From: Taeniopygia guttata
Lineage: Eukaryota > Chordata > Aves > Passeriformes > Estrildidae
NCBI RefSeq assembly: GCF_048771995.1
Contig: NC_133033.1
Location: 5,704,501-5,768,500, forward strand
Length of the DNA stretch: 64,000 nt
Reading direction: 5' to 3'
Within the stretch, counting starts at the first letter, position 1; each line of letters begins with the position of its first letter. Both the position numbers and the translations under genes were made by a program. The notes below the pieces were generated by a model. It worked only from the letters and a program-made list of their open reading frames with translations. It was not told the origin of the DNA and searched no databases. Positions 24,001 through 36,800 of this stretch are shown one piece after another.

Positions 24001-26713
24001 TTTCATCTAGATTGAAGGGTGTGAAGGCATTTGAAGAGGATGCAGTTCAGCTGGTTTCCAGAAAGGTGAGTACAGAGCAGATGAATGTCCTTCATGTTGC
24101 ACTGGGTGAAAAGTGTGGGGACAGCAGGGAGAGTTTTGTAACAACTGTTAGACCTGGTCCTGTGGTCGTGTTCTGTATTGGAGGCAAGTATTGGGGCACA
24201 ATTAGGTCATACATTATCCAGGGTATTTTCTCAGAAGACATTGCTAGAGCAGTGTCCTTGCTTTTTCCACCTACTCTGAGAAGGCAGCAGCATCTTCCAG
24301 GAGCTGAAGGCATGACAAGAGTCGTGATGACAAGATGTCAACTGTCTCCACTGTTTAGCATAATGTGAGTCACTGGAGAATCCTGAAAAAGATAACATGC
24401 CAGTGGCAGTGGGAATAGCCTTATAAATGTTATTTCTCAAGATGTTCAGTGCCTTGTCATAATAAATAATACCTGTTCTGTTTGCAAGTTGTAATACTCG
24501 GTACAAAACATAAGTATTCCGTTGGGGATCAACAGCTTCTCAATTGAGATATGTGCACTGCTAATGTTTTGAATTAGCAGCTCTATATTAAAGTAATCTA
24601 TTAAAATTATGTCAAAACATCCTGCATCATTGTAGGATTAAAAAAGGGTGCTCATAAATATGTCAGAAGTAAATACAAGCATGTGTTTTGTTGTGAAGGA
24701 GCCACTCCTCTGTAAGAATAATAGTGAGGGTTTGCAGAGGGAGTAATTACAGTGTTTTTCTAGTATGAGTTTTCTTCAGAAATACAGAAATATACCTTGC
24801 AATTAGATTTTCTATGGGGTTTCTCATTCTTGGCCCCAGCTGGGTTTTAGGGCTATTGTATATTACCAGCATCTGCTGGGAACACTAGGCCAGTACTATA
24901 TGTGTTGAATGTTCATATCTTTATTAAAACTGTAAAGTACAATTGGGGTTTTAACAAGTATTTAGTTTCACAAATTTCAGACACCTAAAAATTTTCAGGC
25001 ACTTGTAACAGTAAATCGACTATCCTGGATCTTTCTTTGAGACCTTTTTGAATTATTAGTGTACTCTTAAAATCAGTATTTGAACGACTACAGAAAAACT
25101 TACATTTTTTGGTGTCATAGCCACCCTCTCTTTTCTTTTTCCTTTTCTTGATCCTGGATTATGGTAAAGGTTTTCAGTGATAATTAAACTGATACTTCTG
25201 AAAGCTTTTGGTGTTGAAGTGAACTGCTCACCTTTAATTTTTATTTTTTTTGACCTCTGTATTATAGAAAAAAAGTTCAGCCTTGAATTTATGATGACCA
25301 GATCAGGGTGGGGGTGTGAGAGATGTGGAGAGTTGCTTCTGTTGGTTTTGGTCAGTAAGCTCAGTTGTTTGGGATCTGGGATTGTAGTAAGATAGTCCAG
25401 AAATGCGTTGGTCTCCCACTGGGTGCTCAGGGTGTTTGGGGTTAGTTTGTCTGTTGATTCTTGCTAAACTCTGTCCCCAGCTGTTTGGAACTGATGTCAC
25501 AAACGTGTCACGTTCCCTTGCAGGTGGCAGCGCTATCCGGGGATGCGCGGCGGTGCCTGGATATCTGCAGAAGGGCCACGGAGATCTGCGAGTTCGCCCG
25601 GCAGAAGAGAACCCCAGAGATTGTCAGGATGGCCCACGTGACTGAAGCCATAGATGAAATGTTCTCATCACCATACGTCAATGCAATCAGGTAAAAATAT
25701 TCCCTTTGCTTTTGTGTTCCTTTCACAGCACTAGATTTTCAAAAACAAAAATGATGATGCCAGAGTTGCAGGCTGTGATACAGTGGCCACTTGTGACATA
25801 AACTGCCTACCCTGTGCTTAAATATGTAGCTCCTAAGCAATTTCCCTTCCAGACTTCGCCTGATGTTTCATGGGTTCTGAGCTTCACAAATGGATTTTTG
25901 TCTGTTTTGTTTTTTGACTCAGGAATGCTTCGTTGCATGAACAAATCTTTTTGAAAGCAATTTTGGCAGAGTTTCGCAGGGCAGGAATTGAGGAGGCAAC
26001 AGTTCAACAGGTATGGGGCTTTTTTGTTACTGACAACAATGATCTGGATTACAAGGGGGTTTTATTTTTTTTGGCCTGCATGTTAAAACATCTCATGCTT
26101 CTACCCTAACATGCTTTATAACAGGAAGAATCAAAGAGAAGCTGAAATTATCAGGCAGCAGTTCAAGGAGGAAAACTGAAATTTGATTCCAACTTGTGCA
26201 TCACTGTTTTTCTTCATAGAGGCAGATATGTCACTGGTAGCTTTGTTTTTTTTAGTAGACCCATTAAAGACTGGGTGCCAGCAGAGCTGTGAAGACTCTG
26301 GAGTAGTCATGAGTAGTGTGGAAGCTAAATGTTATTACTTATACAAAAATGTAGTTCTAAACATTTTTATGTAGAATTACAGCATCTAAACAGGCTGGAG
26401 CTATTTTATCTCCCCTCCCATGGACTTGGGGGGAAGGCAGCTTCTCACTATGTCACCTTGTCACTCATTTGCAGCTGGCAGGAAACATAACCTGTGTCCT
26501 TTTTCTCTTTTTTAACAGATCTACCACCACTACGTGGCCTTGTGCAGGGTGGAGGGCCTGCAGAGCCCTACGGTGTCAGAAATCATGGCAATTTGTTCAA
26601 GGCTTGGTGCCTGCAGGCTCTTGCTGGTGGAGGCCAGCAATAAATATCTGCACATGCGGGTGCGACTGAACCTCAGCCAGGATGATGTCATGTATGCACT
26701 CAGGGAGGAATAA
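12095..26713 (+). CDS. ORC1: Origin recognition complex subunit 1 (complete)
   Basis: ORC1 is the largest ORC subunit and a AAA+ ATPase that marks replication origins in the nucleus and helps load MCM2-7 with CDC6 and CDT1. The coding exons are 12095-12183, 12576-12703, 13847-14016, 14200-14581, 15202-15499, 16857-16961, 17300-17486, 18019-18143, 18869-18970, 19478-19649, 21798-21905, 22618-22767, 23946-24065, 25524-25690, 25923-26010 and 26519-26713. All junctions are GT-AG and in phase. The total is 2586 nt, or 861 residues plus stop, the human length. The order is BAH domain, long disordered linker, AAA+ ATPase, winged helix. The C-terminal half is close to human, while the linker has diverged strongly. 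The exon carrying the start has an acceptor 16 nt before the ATG, and this is the first ATG after the inferred leader. An E2F-type site in the promoter suggests G1/S expression. Confidence 0.98.
12576..14400 (+). other. ORC1: ORC1 BAH domain exons
   Basis: Residues about 40-165 form the BAH domain, which in mammals binds histone H4 dimethylated on Lys20. Visible landmarks are QPYVAQL (Tyr62), [10 protein letters not shown] (Trp83) and IAAETII. The Phe, Arg and Glu that are changed in Meier-Gorlin syndrome in human (F89, R105, E127) appear to be kept here (WFCRL, LLKR, AAETI). The loop between Trp83 and IAAETII differs from human. Confidence 0.85.
14401..18143 (+). other. ORC1: ORC1 disordered linker
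   Basis: Roughly residues 165-490 are rich in Ser, Thr, Lys and Pro with many SP/TP pairs, and contain an acidic run ([11 protein letters not shown]). ARKKLEL at the end of the 14200-14581 exon matches the position of the human ARKRLEL, a K/RxL cyclin-docking motif. The exon at 18019-18143 carries a Thr-Pro-Arg repeat. These are likely CDK-regulated regions, as in mammals; this is inferred from the family. Confidence 0.75.
18031..18066 (+). repeat. ORC1: 9-bp coding tandem repeat (TPR x4) in ORC1
   Basis: Four 9-bp units, ACRCCCMGR in consensus, encode Thr-Pro-Arg four times in a row. Human has only one such unit at this place as I recall (KPRTPR). The last two copies are identical. Confidence 0.9.
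18869..24065 (+). other. ORC1: ORC1 AAA+ ATPase exons
   Basis: Residues about 490-712. Walker A is GVPGTGKT (residues 535-542, exon 19478-19649). Walker B is LIVDELD, split by the intron at 21905/22618. The sensor-1 region is [18 protein letters not shown] in exon 22618-22767. All key ATPase residues are present, so the enzyme looks active. The ATPase lid continues into the next exon ([15 protein letters not shown]). Confidence 0.92.
19650..21797 (+). other. ORC1: ORC1 intron, 2.1 kb
   Basis: The longest ORC1 intron. It has GT and AG ends in phase 0. I see only short chance frames and no recognisable repeat or RNA gene. Confidence 0.7.
25524..26713 (+). other. ORC1: ORC1 lid and winged-helix exons
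   Basis: Residues 713-861. [20 protein letters not shown] holds the sensor-2 arginines. The C-terminal winged helix follows, with [15 protein letters not shown] and the ending [17 protein letters not shown]. The stop is TAA at 26711-26713. Confidence 0.9.
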
Positions 26714-26861
26714 AGCAAAAGATATTTTATTGCTTTTAATATGTATAAATATTTTAAATACCGTCTATTTTTATTTTTTTTAATTATTGATAAAATGGAA
26801 ATAGTGAAATGTATTTTTTTAAAGGCTTTGCTTATTTGATGTATAAAAATACTCTTTTAAT

Positions 26862-26867
26862 AATAAA
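26862..26867 (+). terminator. ORC1: ORC1 poly(A) signal
   Basis: An AATAAA hexamer 149 nt after the TAA stop in an AT-rich UTR. This gives a short 3' UTR of about 170 nt. The sequence turns GC-rich about 380 nt further on, at the CC2D1B promoter. Confidence 0.75.
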
Positions 26868-26889
26868 GAATTCATTTCAAAGCATTTTA

Positions 26890-27249
26890 AGTATTTCAAA
26901 CTTTGTTTTTAGAAGTATTTTTAAGCGCTGATAGCTGGTGCCCTTTTAATTGAGGTGTATGATCTTAGGATGAATTATTTGAAGAAGATTACTCGAATCA
27001 CTTTTTTTTAAGGCTCATGGTGTCTTTAGTATTCTGTAGATTTTCCACAGTGACTTTTATACTCAGTGAAATGCATTGTTAAAATCTGCTTAAACTTTTC
27101 CTTACCAACATAATTAAAAGGAACTTTCAGTTTGCAAGGCAGGCTCGATGTTGGAATGGAGGAGACTGTAACAATACCGCGAACACGGGCTGTGCCAGTC
27201 CAATACCCAACTCCTTTGACCGATCGCTATTGAGGCCTGTCCCTCAGCC
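26890..27249. other. ORC1-CC2D1B intergenic stretch
   Basis: Short AT-rich spacer between the ORC1 poly(A) signal and the CC2D1B CpG island. No coding frame, repeat or RNA gene is evident. Confidence 0.6.
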
Positions 27250-27720
27250 GCCTCAGGTGCCGGGGTGAGTGCAGGGGACGGCTCGCACAGAACCGGGGGC
27301 CGCGGCTCCGCGCCGCGGAGCGGGGGGCCGGGCCCGCCCCTCCGCGCAGCCGCGCAGCCGCCGCGGGCGGGCCCACCCTGAGCCGCGCCGGGCGAAGCTG
27401 CGGCCGCGCGGGCGGGAGCCGAGGTGAGCCGGGGCCGGGCTCTCTCCGGGCGGTCCCTCCGCGGTTCTTCCTGCAGCTCCCGGCCCATCGCCCCCGCGGT
27501 CCCTCCCTGCGCCGGCCGGCGAGCGCTCGCAGCCGGCCCTGCCCGCCGGGACCCGCCGAGCTGCCCGGGCGGAGCGCGGGTGCGGCCGGGCCGGGCTCCT
27601 GGGCCCCGCGGAGCGCGCCCCGCGGCGCTGCCCCCGCTGCCCTCACGGCGGGGCAGCGCTCTGAGGGAGAGCCGCGGCAAGCGGCGGGGTCGCCTCCGTC
27701 CGGCGGGCTTTGCCTGAGCA
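27250..27720 (+). promoter_or_regulatory. CC2D1B: CpG island promoter and non-coding first exon of CC2D1B
   Basis: A sharp CpG-rich block with GC boxes (for example CCCGCCCCTCC near 27333). A good donor, GCCGAG|GTGAGCC, at 27423/27424 probably ends a non-coding first exon. The start-codon exon has acceptors at 27757-27758 or 27765-27766. The long frames on both strands in this block are a product of base composition. Confidence 0.8.
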
Positions 27721-27787
27721 CAGGCAGGGCACTGACTGTAAGTTCCGTGTGCTCTCAGTCCTACAGAGACACAGCCCTCTGAAATTC

Positions 27788-27817
27788 ATGAACCAACATG
27801 CTCGGCAGAAGACCTAA
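27788..27817 (+). promoter_or_regulatory. Nine-codon uORF overlapping the CC2D1B start
   Basis: An ATG 10 nt before the main start, in another frame, reads MNQHARQKT and stops at 27815-27817, after the main ATG has been passed. Its context is weak (TTCATGA). An overlapping uORF of this kind usually lowers initiation at the main start; that effect is inferred. Confidence 0.6.
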
Positions 27818-30800
27818 AAAGAGCCCTCAGGCAAAGGGCCAGGGAGCTGCAGTTGCGAAGCAGGTAAGGAGGGCAGAGGGCCAGGGAGATGTGGTTGCAG
27901 AGCAGGCAGGGAAAGCTCCCACTCCCACTGCTCCTCGGGATAGTCTCCTTCAGACCTCTCGCTGCTGTTTTCCTGCAGCAGCTCCCATGTGGTAATAGCA
28001 TTGCAGGATCGTGGAAAAAATTAGATTGTGTGGTGCCTGTTTTCCTTCCTTCTTCAATGCATTCTTCTTCAAGTAAATATCTGATAGGCAGCTGTGGAGG
28101 TCTTGCAGGGAAGGCACGGTGTTGTAATGCTGTAATCTTTGCATGAGACCTCATGACTCATGCTTACAGTATTTTCTTAGCCGAGCTGTGTTGAGATTTA
28201 ATAATAACTTCAGTGACCCTGTGGAGGTTTTCCTTACATCTCTAAGAAAACAGAAACAAGAACAGCAGAATATAGGGTAACAAATTAAGGGACATATATG
28301 GGAGAATATTAAGGTACTTAACAAGAGACAGTTAATTTTAATTTCCCTTTGTATAGTCATTTTTTCGTGTAACAGATAGACTGATATGCCCCTTTCCTGT
28401 CGATAAAAGTGAGTTTAGCTGTGCCTATGTGTTGAAGTTTTTTTTCCATACTTATCTACCTTTTGAAGGAGTTTCAGAAGTCTTGTGGAGAGAAACAATA
28501 ATTAGTCATGGTTGGCAGGTGTAGAAAGTCAGGCGACAGTGTCAAAATTAGAAACACAGTCAAGGCAAAATTCTGGGTAGAAAACTGACGGGAAATTAGT
28601 ATAGTTAGAGTTAAAGAATATGTTAGAACCAGAATGGAATTTCAGAAACCTTTGAAGGTAGAATAGAGGCAAGTAACAGGTGGAATAAGTGGTAAGAATA
28701 TAGAGAAATGTGAAAAGGGATTGTAATGGGCTATTAGAACAGAGAAAATAGCTAACATGTTCTCTTTTGGTGATTTCTTAGGAACCAGGGTTCTCATACT
28801 GAGGGCATAATGCTGTTATGTCACTGTGGCTCCAGTGTGAAAGTTTGCATTTCTGAGTAAGAGAGATAGTGTATAACTCAGTTCATCTGAGCAGGGGAGA
28901 AGATAAAAGGTGAAAATATCTTTCCTCCTTCTGGGAAAAAAACATAAACCTCTCTCTGAAAAGACAGAGTGTAATTCAAGGATCTGATTAATAGATTTTA
29001 CTAATTTCTAACTCAATACAATTAATTATTCAGCCTGCCTTACAGAACGGATGAGTGCTTCTTGAAACAAATGGCTTGTTTTCTTTCAAATTAATTTAAT
29101 TTAAAATAGGTTTTTGTTGTGTAGTGTATCAACTGCAAACTTTTTATAACTTAATTTTTCCATTTTATTAAACATTGCTTCAGTACTGCTAATGTAATTG
29201 GAAATGTTCTTTATTGAATGGGTTGGGACTTGGAGCTAGAACTGCTGAGTTGTGTTCTGGACTTCCGTGGTTGCTGCAGTTGCTTCACTGTCCACTCTTG
29301 CAGTGTGGTAATGAACAGGTCCTGTGTGCTGCTGATGTGTTCTGCACATTGATAAAGGCCTATGTGTGTTCCATAGAACTTGAATCTTTAGATCACCATT
29401 GTAAATATTTCCTGTTTAAATCTTGTCCTCACCTTCCTTCTGTTCTAGCCAAGTGTGCAAATACTTTTGTTTTGCTTTACAGCTGGGAGATGGATAAGAC
29501 AGAGGGTGGCTGACAGATCTGCCCAGTGCCTTATGGAATGTCAAGGGCAGGATCAGAGCTAGGAAAGAAACTGCTGCTGATTTTGAGTGCTGTTGCTGGT
29601 CCTTGGAACCAGTGTTTCTCAGCTATGTGTTTCACATTCTGCTTTGGGATTATAAAATGGTCCAGAGAGGGACACAGAAATTTTCAGGGCAGTAGCCACC
29701 AGCACTTTGATTCCTACTGGTTTAAAAAAACCCAAAACTATTACTGACATTAATTTATAAACTGACAAGCAGCTTCTTGCAGCACTTCAGATGCTCAAGA
29801 CAGAAGGAGATTGCTGACCCTCAGAATAAGGACGGCTGATGTTTTTTCCTGTGCAGGAGAGAAGCTGAAGTGCTGCCTTCTTGGCCATGTAGGGATCAAT
29901 AAGGGCTTGTGCTTTGGAAAAGTCTGGGGAAAGCTTCACTTCCTTCACGGGTTTAATCTAATTTTGTTCATTCATGTTTATAAAAAAACTTAGCACACTT
30001 AAGATATTTTTTTTTTCTGGGGCAGTTAGTATTTTAACCAGAAACACAAAAACAGTGATGAAATGGTATTTTAAAATAATACCTTTTGGACTAAGACCCC
30101 AGAGACTCCTTTGATGTACTTTGGAATGTTTTGCCACAAGAGAGTGATAACCCCTACTCTCATATCCTGATTACTGTTATTAATGCTATTCCCTGAGATT
30201 TTATCTCTCAGCTGATGATCTGTGCCAGCCAGTTCTGATGGTTTTCTCCAGTGCAGTGTGGGCATTGCTGGGTTTTAATGGCTGTGTTTGTTTCTATGGG
30301 ATTTAGAAACTGATGTAAGAAGAAGACAGAACAGTTCTGTGTTTATAAATGTAGCTTCTTCAAGAGATAAGGGTGAAGTCTCTGCAGTGTGCATATGTCA
30401 GACCTGTTGTGTGTGAACCATGAGTGAATATTTTTTAGCTTAGCTGTTAGAGGCACTGCCCTGAACTTCCCTGATGCTATCTGCTCCATGAGGTTCAGTA
30501 AAACAAACATTTTACTCTGCCTTGTTATGTCAGACTGTTAAACAGGATTGATTTTAAGAAATGGTTTGTGTAGAGTTTTAAAGGGAGTACTTGTGAGGTA
30601 TTAAGATTTATAAACCTTACACCAGTTACGGGTGCCTGGTATGCATTGTTGTGGTAATAGAAGTGATATGATAGTGGGCTGTAAAAAAAAAAATGAACCG
30701 GATTCAGAATGCATGAAAATGTTTAAATAATCCATGCAGTGTGATGTTTTTGAGTGTCATCTTTGTTCTAACTGTAGGGTATTTTATTATTTTCTGTTGT

Positions 30801-33800
30801 TATTTTCCCTTGGCTCCAGCTGGGGCTGTTTGTGGATTTCAATCCTGAAGAGATGCTGCTGGGTGCAGAGGAAGCTGAGGATGATGGGGACCTCGAAGCA
30901 GAGCTTGCTGCTATCACAGGAGCAAAAGTGAAAGAAGGAAAACCAAAACCAAAGGTGAAAAGTAAGTTAAAGTATCTGAATTTAATTTAACTTTGTTAAA
31001 TTTATCTAAAAAATCTTTACATTTGTTTAAAATGTTTTTTTTTATCACTAGTAGAAGCTGAATTTGCAACTGCTCTTTGCTTTACTTTAAACAGCGTAAT
31101 TTGTTACTCCACAAACAATGTAAAAGTTTTTTTTGTTGTTATTGATGCTCTTGTAAGAAAAAGATCTCTGGTGGTTGGCCTATTTAATGATTAAATTAAG
31201 ATATGCTTTTTTAGCATATGAAGTCATAAAAAAGGTGTAGTAGGCGCTAGATGATTTTAATGGGGAAACTATGTTTCGTGTGGAGGGTGGGTTGTTTGTC
31301 ATGTGGTTGGTCTTCTGTTTTTGTTTGAATGATGAATTTACATAATGAGCATTATATTTTTAGTTACTTGAAGTCTGTAACCAAAACTGAATCCCATTTT
31401 CAGAGGCAAATACTGATGCAATTACTTGGAGAATCCTGTAGCTTGTGTTATGCAGGTTAGAGTGTCTCTTGGAGTGGGCTATTACCATTCTTAATACTTG
31501 AAGCATCTGTTAATTTTGTCTGGTGGTGTTTGCAAGCAGCTCTGCAGTGGTTTCCAGGCTGGCTGTAATCTGCCATAAACCAAGGCTGCTGCTGCTGTGA
31601 GGGACACTCAGTGAGCATGCTCTGCCTCTGAGCACATCCGTGTTTGTGGAGCTGCAGGGTGAGCTGCTTCAGGAGCTCCTCTGCCAAAATAAACTGGGTT
31701 CTTGTGGGAGCTTTTCAGCTGAACCAGGTTTGCTCCCTGCCTGTCTGAGAGCTGGGGTGGCAGCCAGTGCTTGAGGTGGGAAAAGGAAAATGGGACCTAC
31801 AGGTGTGTGAGCAGGTGCAGGAGGGAAGGGATAAGTGCACCTACAGCCTTATTTGCAGCTCTGCACTAATTTCCATGTAATATTTTAAGGGGCTTCACAC
31901 AGAGCAGCAGGGAAATGAAGAATTTTGAAATGTTTAGGCAAGACAACTCTATAAACATGGTGACTGATGACAGACAAAGGACAAGCTTGTATCTGAAACT
32001 AAATTCTAAATCATCTCTGCATTTCAAAATTTTAGTAAACTCTTAAAGCTAATAAAAACAATTGTGCAAATAGGCATTATAGCAGAACTTCTGCCATTGG
32101 ACATAGGTTACTGCTAAAACCTGCAGGATGTTTTGAAGGTGAATCTGTCTATCAAGAGCTCTTGAATTGTTGTCAGCTTTTCAAGAGCTGACATCCCTCT
32201 CACCCTCATGTTGCTTATTTTGTTGTTTTGGTCTTTTTATTCATAAAACTCCAGGCAGTGCAAAATTAACATTTACTATGCCTAACATTTATTGTGGCTT
32301 CTAAATGTGTGGTTAAAAAAGGGTTTTCTAAAGTAATGTGCAGCTATTCTATTTTCCTGTTAGAATTGGAAGTGTGTGGGTTAGAAACTCATGGAGGATG
32401 AGCAGCTGGCACTGGGGACAATAAATATACTAATGCTGAGACCTAGCCCAGTGCAGTGGTGGGGGCAGGATGCAGGCAGGCCACTGCCTGGGAAGGAGGA
32501 GCTACAGTGAGGACTGGGGAGAATCAGATCCTGTCTGGGACAGGACAGAAAAAAGGGATCCAGTGCAACTCATGTGTTTGGTTCTTGGCTGAGCACTAGG
32601 TGCAGTAGTTCCCTCCTGGATTACATCCTAGAGCTGTGATGGGTGTGGGGGAATGGCCTCCTCCTCCAGCAGAAGCTGCACTGCTGGAACATCTTAAGGA
32701 CAGAGATCCCTGCTGTCTCTGATAAGTGCCAGCTGGGCAGCCACTCACGTGTTTGAAATTGTGGCCTCATCTTGCTGCACGGGATTAGAGCTGAAAAACC
32801 ATCTGAGGAGGCTTGATTAGGATTTTTGCCTCTACTGCAGTTTTCTGGACAGCCTTTGGATATGGCCTGCAGTCCAAGTTTTGCTAAGGGTCAAACTTAA
32901 AAGCAACGTGCTTGATACAAATACTGAAGCACCGATGGGGTTATTAGATTATTTGAACAGAAACAGTTTTGTACCTGGGTTAATTTTCTGCTGATTCAGC
33001 AAATGCAGGGAGTGAATGGGATCCATTTAAATTGACTGTAAAGCTCTGTTCTGGAGATCTGTATTTTCTGCAGCTGTTACTGCCACTGGTGAGTCAGTCA
33101 TGCATCTGCATAGGGAAGTATCAGAGGCATTTATGTGGACCTTGGGATTTGTGGGCAAGCAGCCTCGCCTTGGAGAGCACGTGGAGGAAGTTGACAGTTC
33201 AGGAAGATGTGGTTGGCACAGGATGAAGCTCAGATAAGAACTCAGCAATGAGGAGTTCAGTAGAGTTTTCAGCATGAAGACCAGAAGCAAAATTGCAAAA
33301 TGAAGGAGCCAAGAAAAATTTGGAAAAGGCTGAATCTCATCATCACGAGACAGCAGTGCAGAAAATGTGCAAGTGCCTTACTGCCTGCCTCGATTGTTGT
33401 AGCAGAAACACCAGTGCTGCTTTTCCTGGGTGCTCACTTCCCAGTCTTTGCCCTTTATCCATCAATATACTCTCAGTTACCCATGACACTGTGCAATAAA
33501 GGGGGCACAAGAGGGGAAGGCACTGCTTTCTTTCAGCTGGTAGCAGCTCCATCAGGATTTATACCCAGTGAGTACCTAACTATTCCTTAGGTTTTATGGC
33601 TCCTTGGGATTTCCTTTTACAGCTCCTCTGCCCATGGATCATATTGAAAAGATGGCTGCAGAGTGTATGAAGGACCTGCATGAAGAGGAAGATGCAGATG
33701 ATGAAGACTTGGAGAAAGATACAGACCTGTTGGTATGCATAACTGTTACCAAAGAGTTGTAGTATGGTGTTTGTTTTTTTTTTTTTTAACAGAACTGCAT

Positions 33801-36800
33801 TTAGCAAAAATGTCTGTTAACTTTGTGGTAATAAGCTAAAATATTGCAAAAGCACCATTAGATGCAAGTCTTTGCAGGATCCATCCCCCTGCACAGCAGA
33901 GTAAGAGAGTTTCTTAACATTTATATGTGTGAGAGTCTTAGAGAATTGAGGGAAGAGCAGGAATCCCATTCGCTGTCAGCTGATGAAGGACAGCCAGGGA
34001 CTGTCTCCTTAAAGTGATGTCTGCCACCATTTTGCTACTGCTTCAAGCAGTGCTTGGCCTGAGAGAACACCTCCAGAAAGTCTTTGTTGTTTCAATGACT
34101 CATCTAACTGACAGGGTTTAGGGAAGGAGTGTTAAGCAGTGGTTTTGATTGCCATTGCTAGTAGAGGCTTTTTGGAAATTTGAAATTTAGGTTTGCATAA
34201 TCTTTGTAAAAGTACTTCTCTGAACTTCTCCAGCTTCAGATATCTAGCCACGAACTTGTGTGGTGATCCTGGGGCTGAAGTGTGGCTTTTCAGTGGTATC
34301 TGGAACCAGTTTAAATTACATAATAAAAAATAAAATTGAATTTAATAAAGACTGGAATAAAAGATATTCAGACTCTTCACTTGGGTTCAAGATCTGTCCA
34401 AAGCTTTTGGCACTTTAGACTTGATTTTATTTTTGTATTTTGAGGACAGAGAAAATTTTGAGGAAAAGCCTTTTGTTGGCTGTTACTTTTACCTTAGGCA
34501 GAGTTGCAAGAAGTTCTGGGGGAAGAAGGTGAGGCAGGAAGCTGTGAGGATGAAATGACAGCAACAGAGCCATCCCCAACTGAACCAGAAGCTGAACAAC
34601 CTGAACTGCAATCACAGGTAGGAATAAGTATCATGTTTCTGACAGTTTTGTTGAATCACTGTTGTCACGTGGCTTGTATGAGGGTCATTGTCAAGAATCT
34701 GGGGAGGTCTTGTCTTCTAAGGAAGAAAAACCTACACTATTCTTGTTTCCTCAGGGAAAGCAGTGTTGTATGGGTGTAGGTGATCCTTTTGCTTTGTTCC
34801 AAGGATAAATTCTGATGTTAGCATAGAACTGAAAAGGTAAACAATTGGAGACAAGCATGTCTTGTCCCTCATTATACTTAGGAGCATGCATACTGCAGTG
34901 CAGGCTTCCAGAGTAGGTATCTTCTCCCTAAGAGTAGTGAGCAGTGTGCTGAAATTGTGAGACATGATATAACTCAATAGTTTTGGATTTTTTTTCTCAG
35001 TAGCATTATTTGTCTCAGCTTAACTTGTCAGTCTTCATGCAGTGAAATCCTTTATTCAGTCACGGTATGTTTCTGTTGTGTGCTACAGATTCCAGTGCCT
35101 TGTACACTGGGCCCATTAGCAAATGGGATTGAGAGGTTTCTATAGAGATAATGGCAATAATTACATCAGGAGCCATCTGCAGGGTCTCTGTGACTGTGGA
35201 GAGTTTGTAAGTAGCTGCTCATGACTTTGCTTAGGCTGCTTTTGTCACTGAACTAATTCCAGGCTGTAGGAGGAGGAAAAAGAGCTCTTGTTGTAAAACC
35301 AGGTTGAAGCCCAGAAGGGAGCAAACTAGCATGGTTTAAAAATAAGAAAAGAATAAGTCAAGATTTGTGCCAAAATACCTCTTCTCACCCTCTGTTGTGT
35401 GGGGTTTGAGAGGCTTTAGTGTTCTCCTCACCTACTCACTGACCACATGGCTCCAATTACTCTGTGAGTGAGAGTTTCCCAAGTCTCCCCACCCGTTCTT
35501 CTCTGTGAGGCTTTTGAGAGAGCCCAGAGGTGGATGCAGGGCCTGTCAGCACAGCACAAACGCTGCTCTGTTTTAGGGGCTGTTCCTGCCTGCACTCGCT
35601 TCACAGCAGGGTGTGTGTGTAGAAGAGGAGTGTTTGCTTTTCAGTGCAGTGGGAAAACTCGTCTGGCTGGATGAAATAAGTTTTCTTGATTTGTTTTATT
35701 GTTTCTTCTGAGACCTCCTCACTTCCTGCTGTTACCAGTGAGCTACAACAGACGCTTGAGGGCAGAATTGCTGACTACAGGACCGCGATTTCTAACGCCA
35801 GGGAGTCGGGGGAGAGCGCCAAAATACGGCGGTACGAGAGGGGCCTGAAGGTGAGTTGGGATCACCAGGATGTGAGTGAGGGTGAGGCAGAGTCAGCTCT
35901 CTGAGGTGTGGTCTTCCCAGCTGGGTGAGTTTGTTGACAAGGCAGTGAAATTTTCGTGTGCTGCCTGGTGTTACTTCAAAAACAATTGTTGTTACTGACT
36001 ACCCACCTGATACAGCAGACACACAGATAAGGTGTGGCTTCTGCTGCCTTTTGAGCTTTGCTTCTGTTGTGAATGTGGCAGATGGTAGCTGGAGGCAGGG
36101 TTTATGGTTACATGCTGAAGTTAAACCCACCTGCCTGGATCTGAATTTGACCTGTGGTGACTGCTCAGTTTTACCTTAAAGCGAAGTTTAGGAGTTTTCC
36201 TAGCACATGCACCTTGCAGTTCATCCCTGTTGCCTTTCCTACCACTCACTTCTGTCAGACAAAGGGAGGTGGTGCCTTTCCCTGAGTGTGTTGGCTGTGC
36301 TTGAAAAGGAATAGAGCAGGATTTTTGAGGAAGGCAATTAAGAGCTGCAGCAAAGAGCAGTCTCTCCAGTCTCTCGTGGTTCCAGGCAGGTGGCGTGCTT
36401 GCAGTGAGCTGCAGTGCTTGTTCACTGCTGGGCAGGGCCTTTCTCTCCTCGTTGCTTTCAGCAGCTCTCCTGCATCACCTCAGGCAGCAGCAAAGCTGTA
36501 CAGCTCAGGGCTGTGCACTGAGGCAGGATGTAATGGCTCGCTGGCTTCCAGGTGTCTTGGGATACAAAGGGGACAATTGAGGCCAAACTCGGGGAAGAAA
36601 AAGCACAAGAAAGATGTCTCTGTGTGTCCACTGCCTGCCAGCCCTGACAGGAATGTACACAAAACCACCTGGCCTTTCTGAGAGACACAGGAATGGGCAA
36701 ACCAGCTATTCCATCCAGTCATGAGCTTAGTGCACTGTGCCACTTCCTTTATTTTTCAGGGTAGGGAGTTTCCCTGTGCCTAAGCAGTGTAACTGAGGAT

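Noticed and set aside
27114-27721. Long minus-strand frames (164 and 188 codons) rich in Arg, Ala, Pro and Gly.
   Set aside because: They fall in the CC2D1B CpG island, where GC-rich sequence has few stops in every frame.
27738-27743. A consensus GTAAGT donor upstream of the CC2D1B start codon.
   Set aside because: The next acceptor is only about 20 nt away, too short for an intron. Using it with a later acceptor would drop the start codon.
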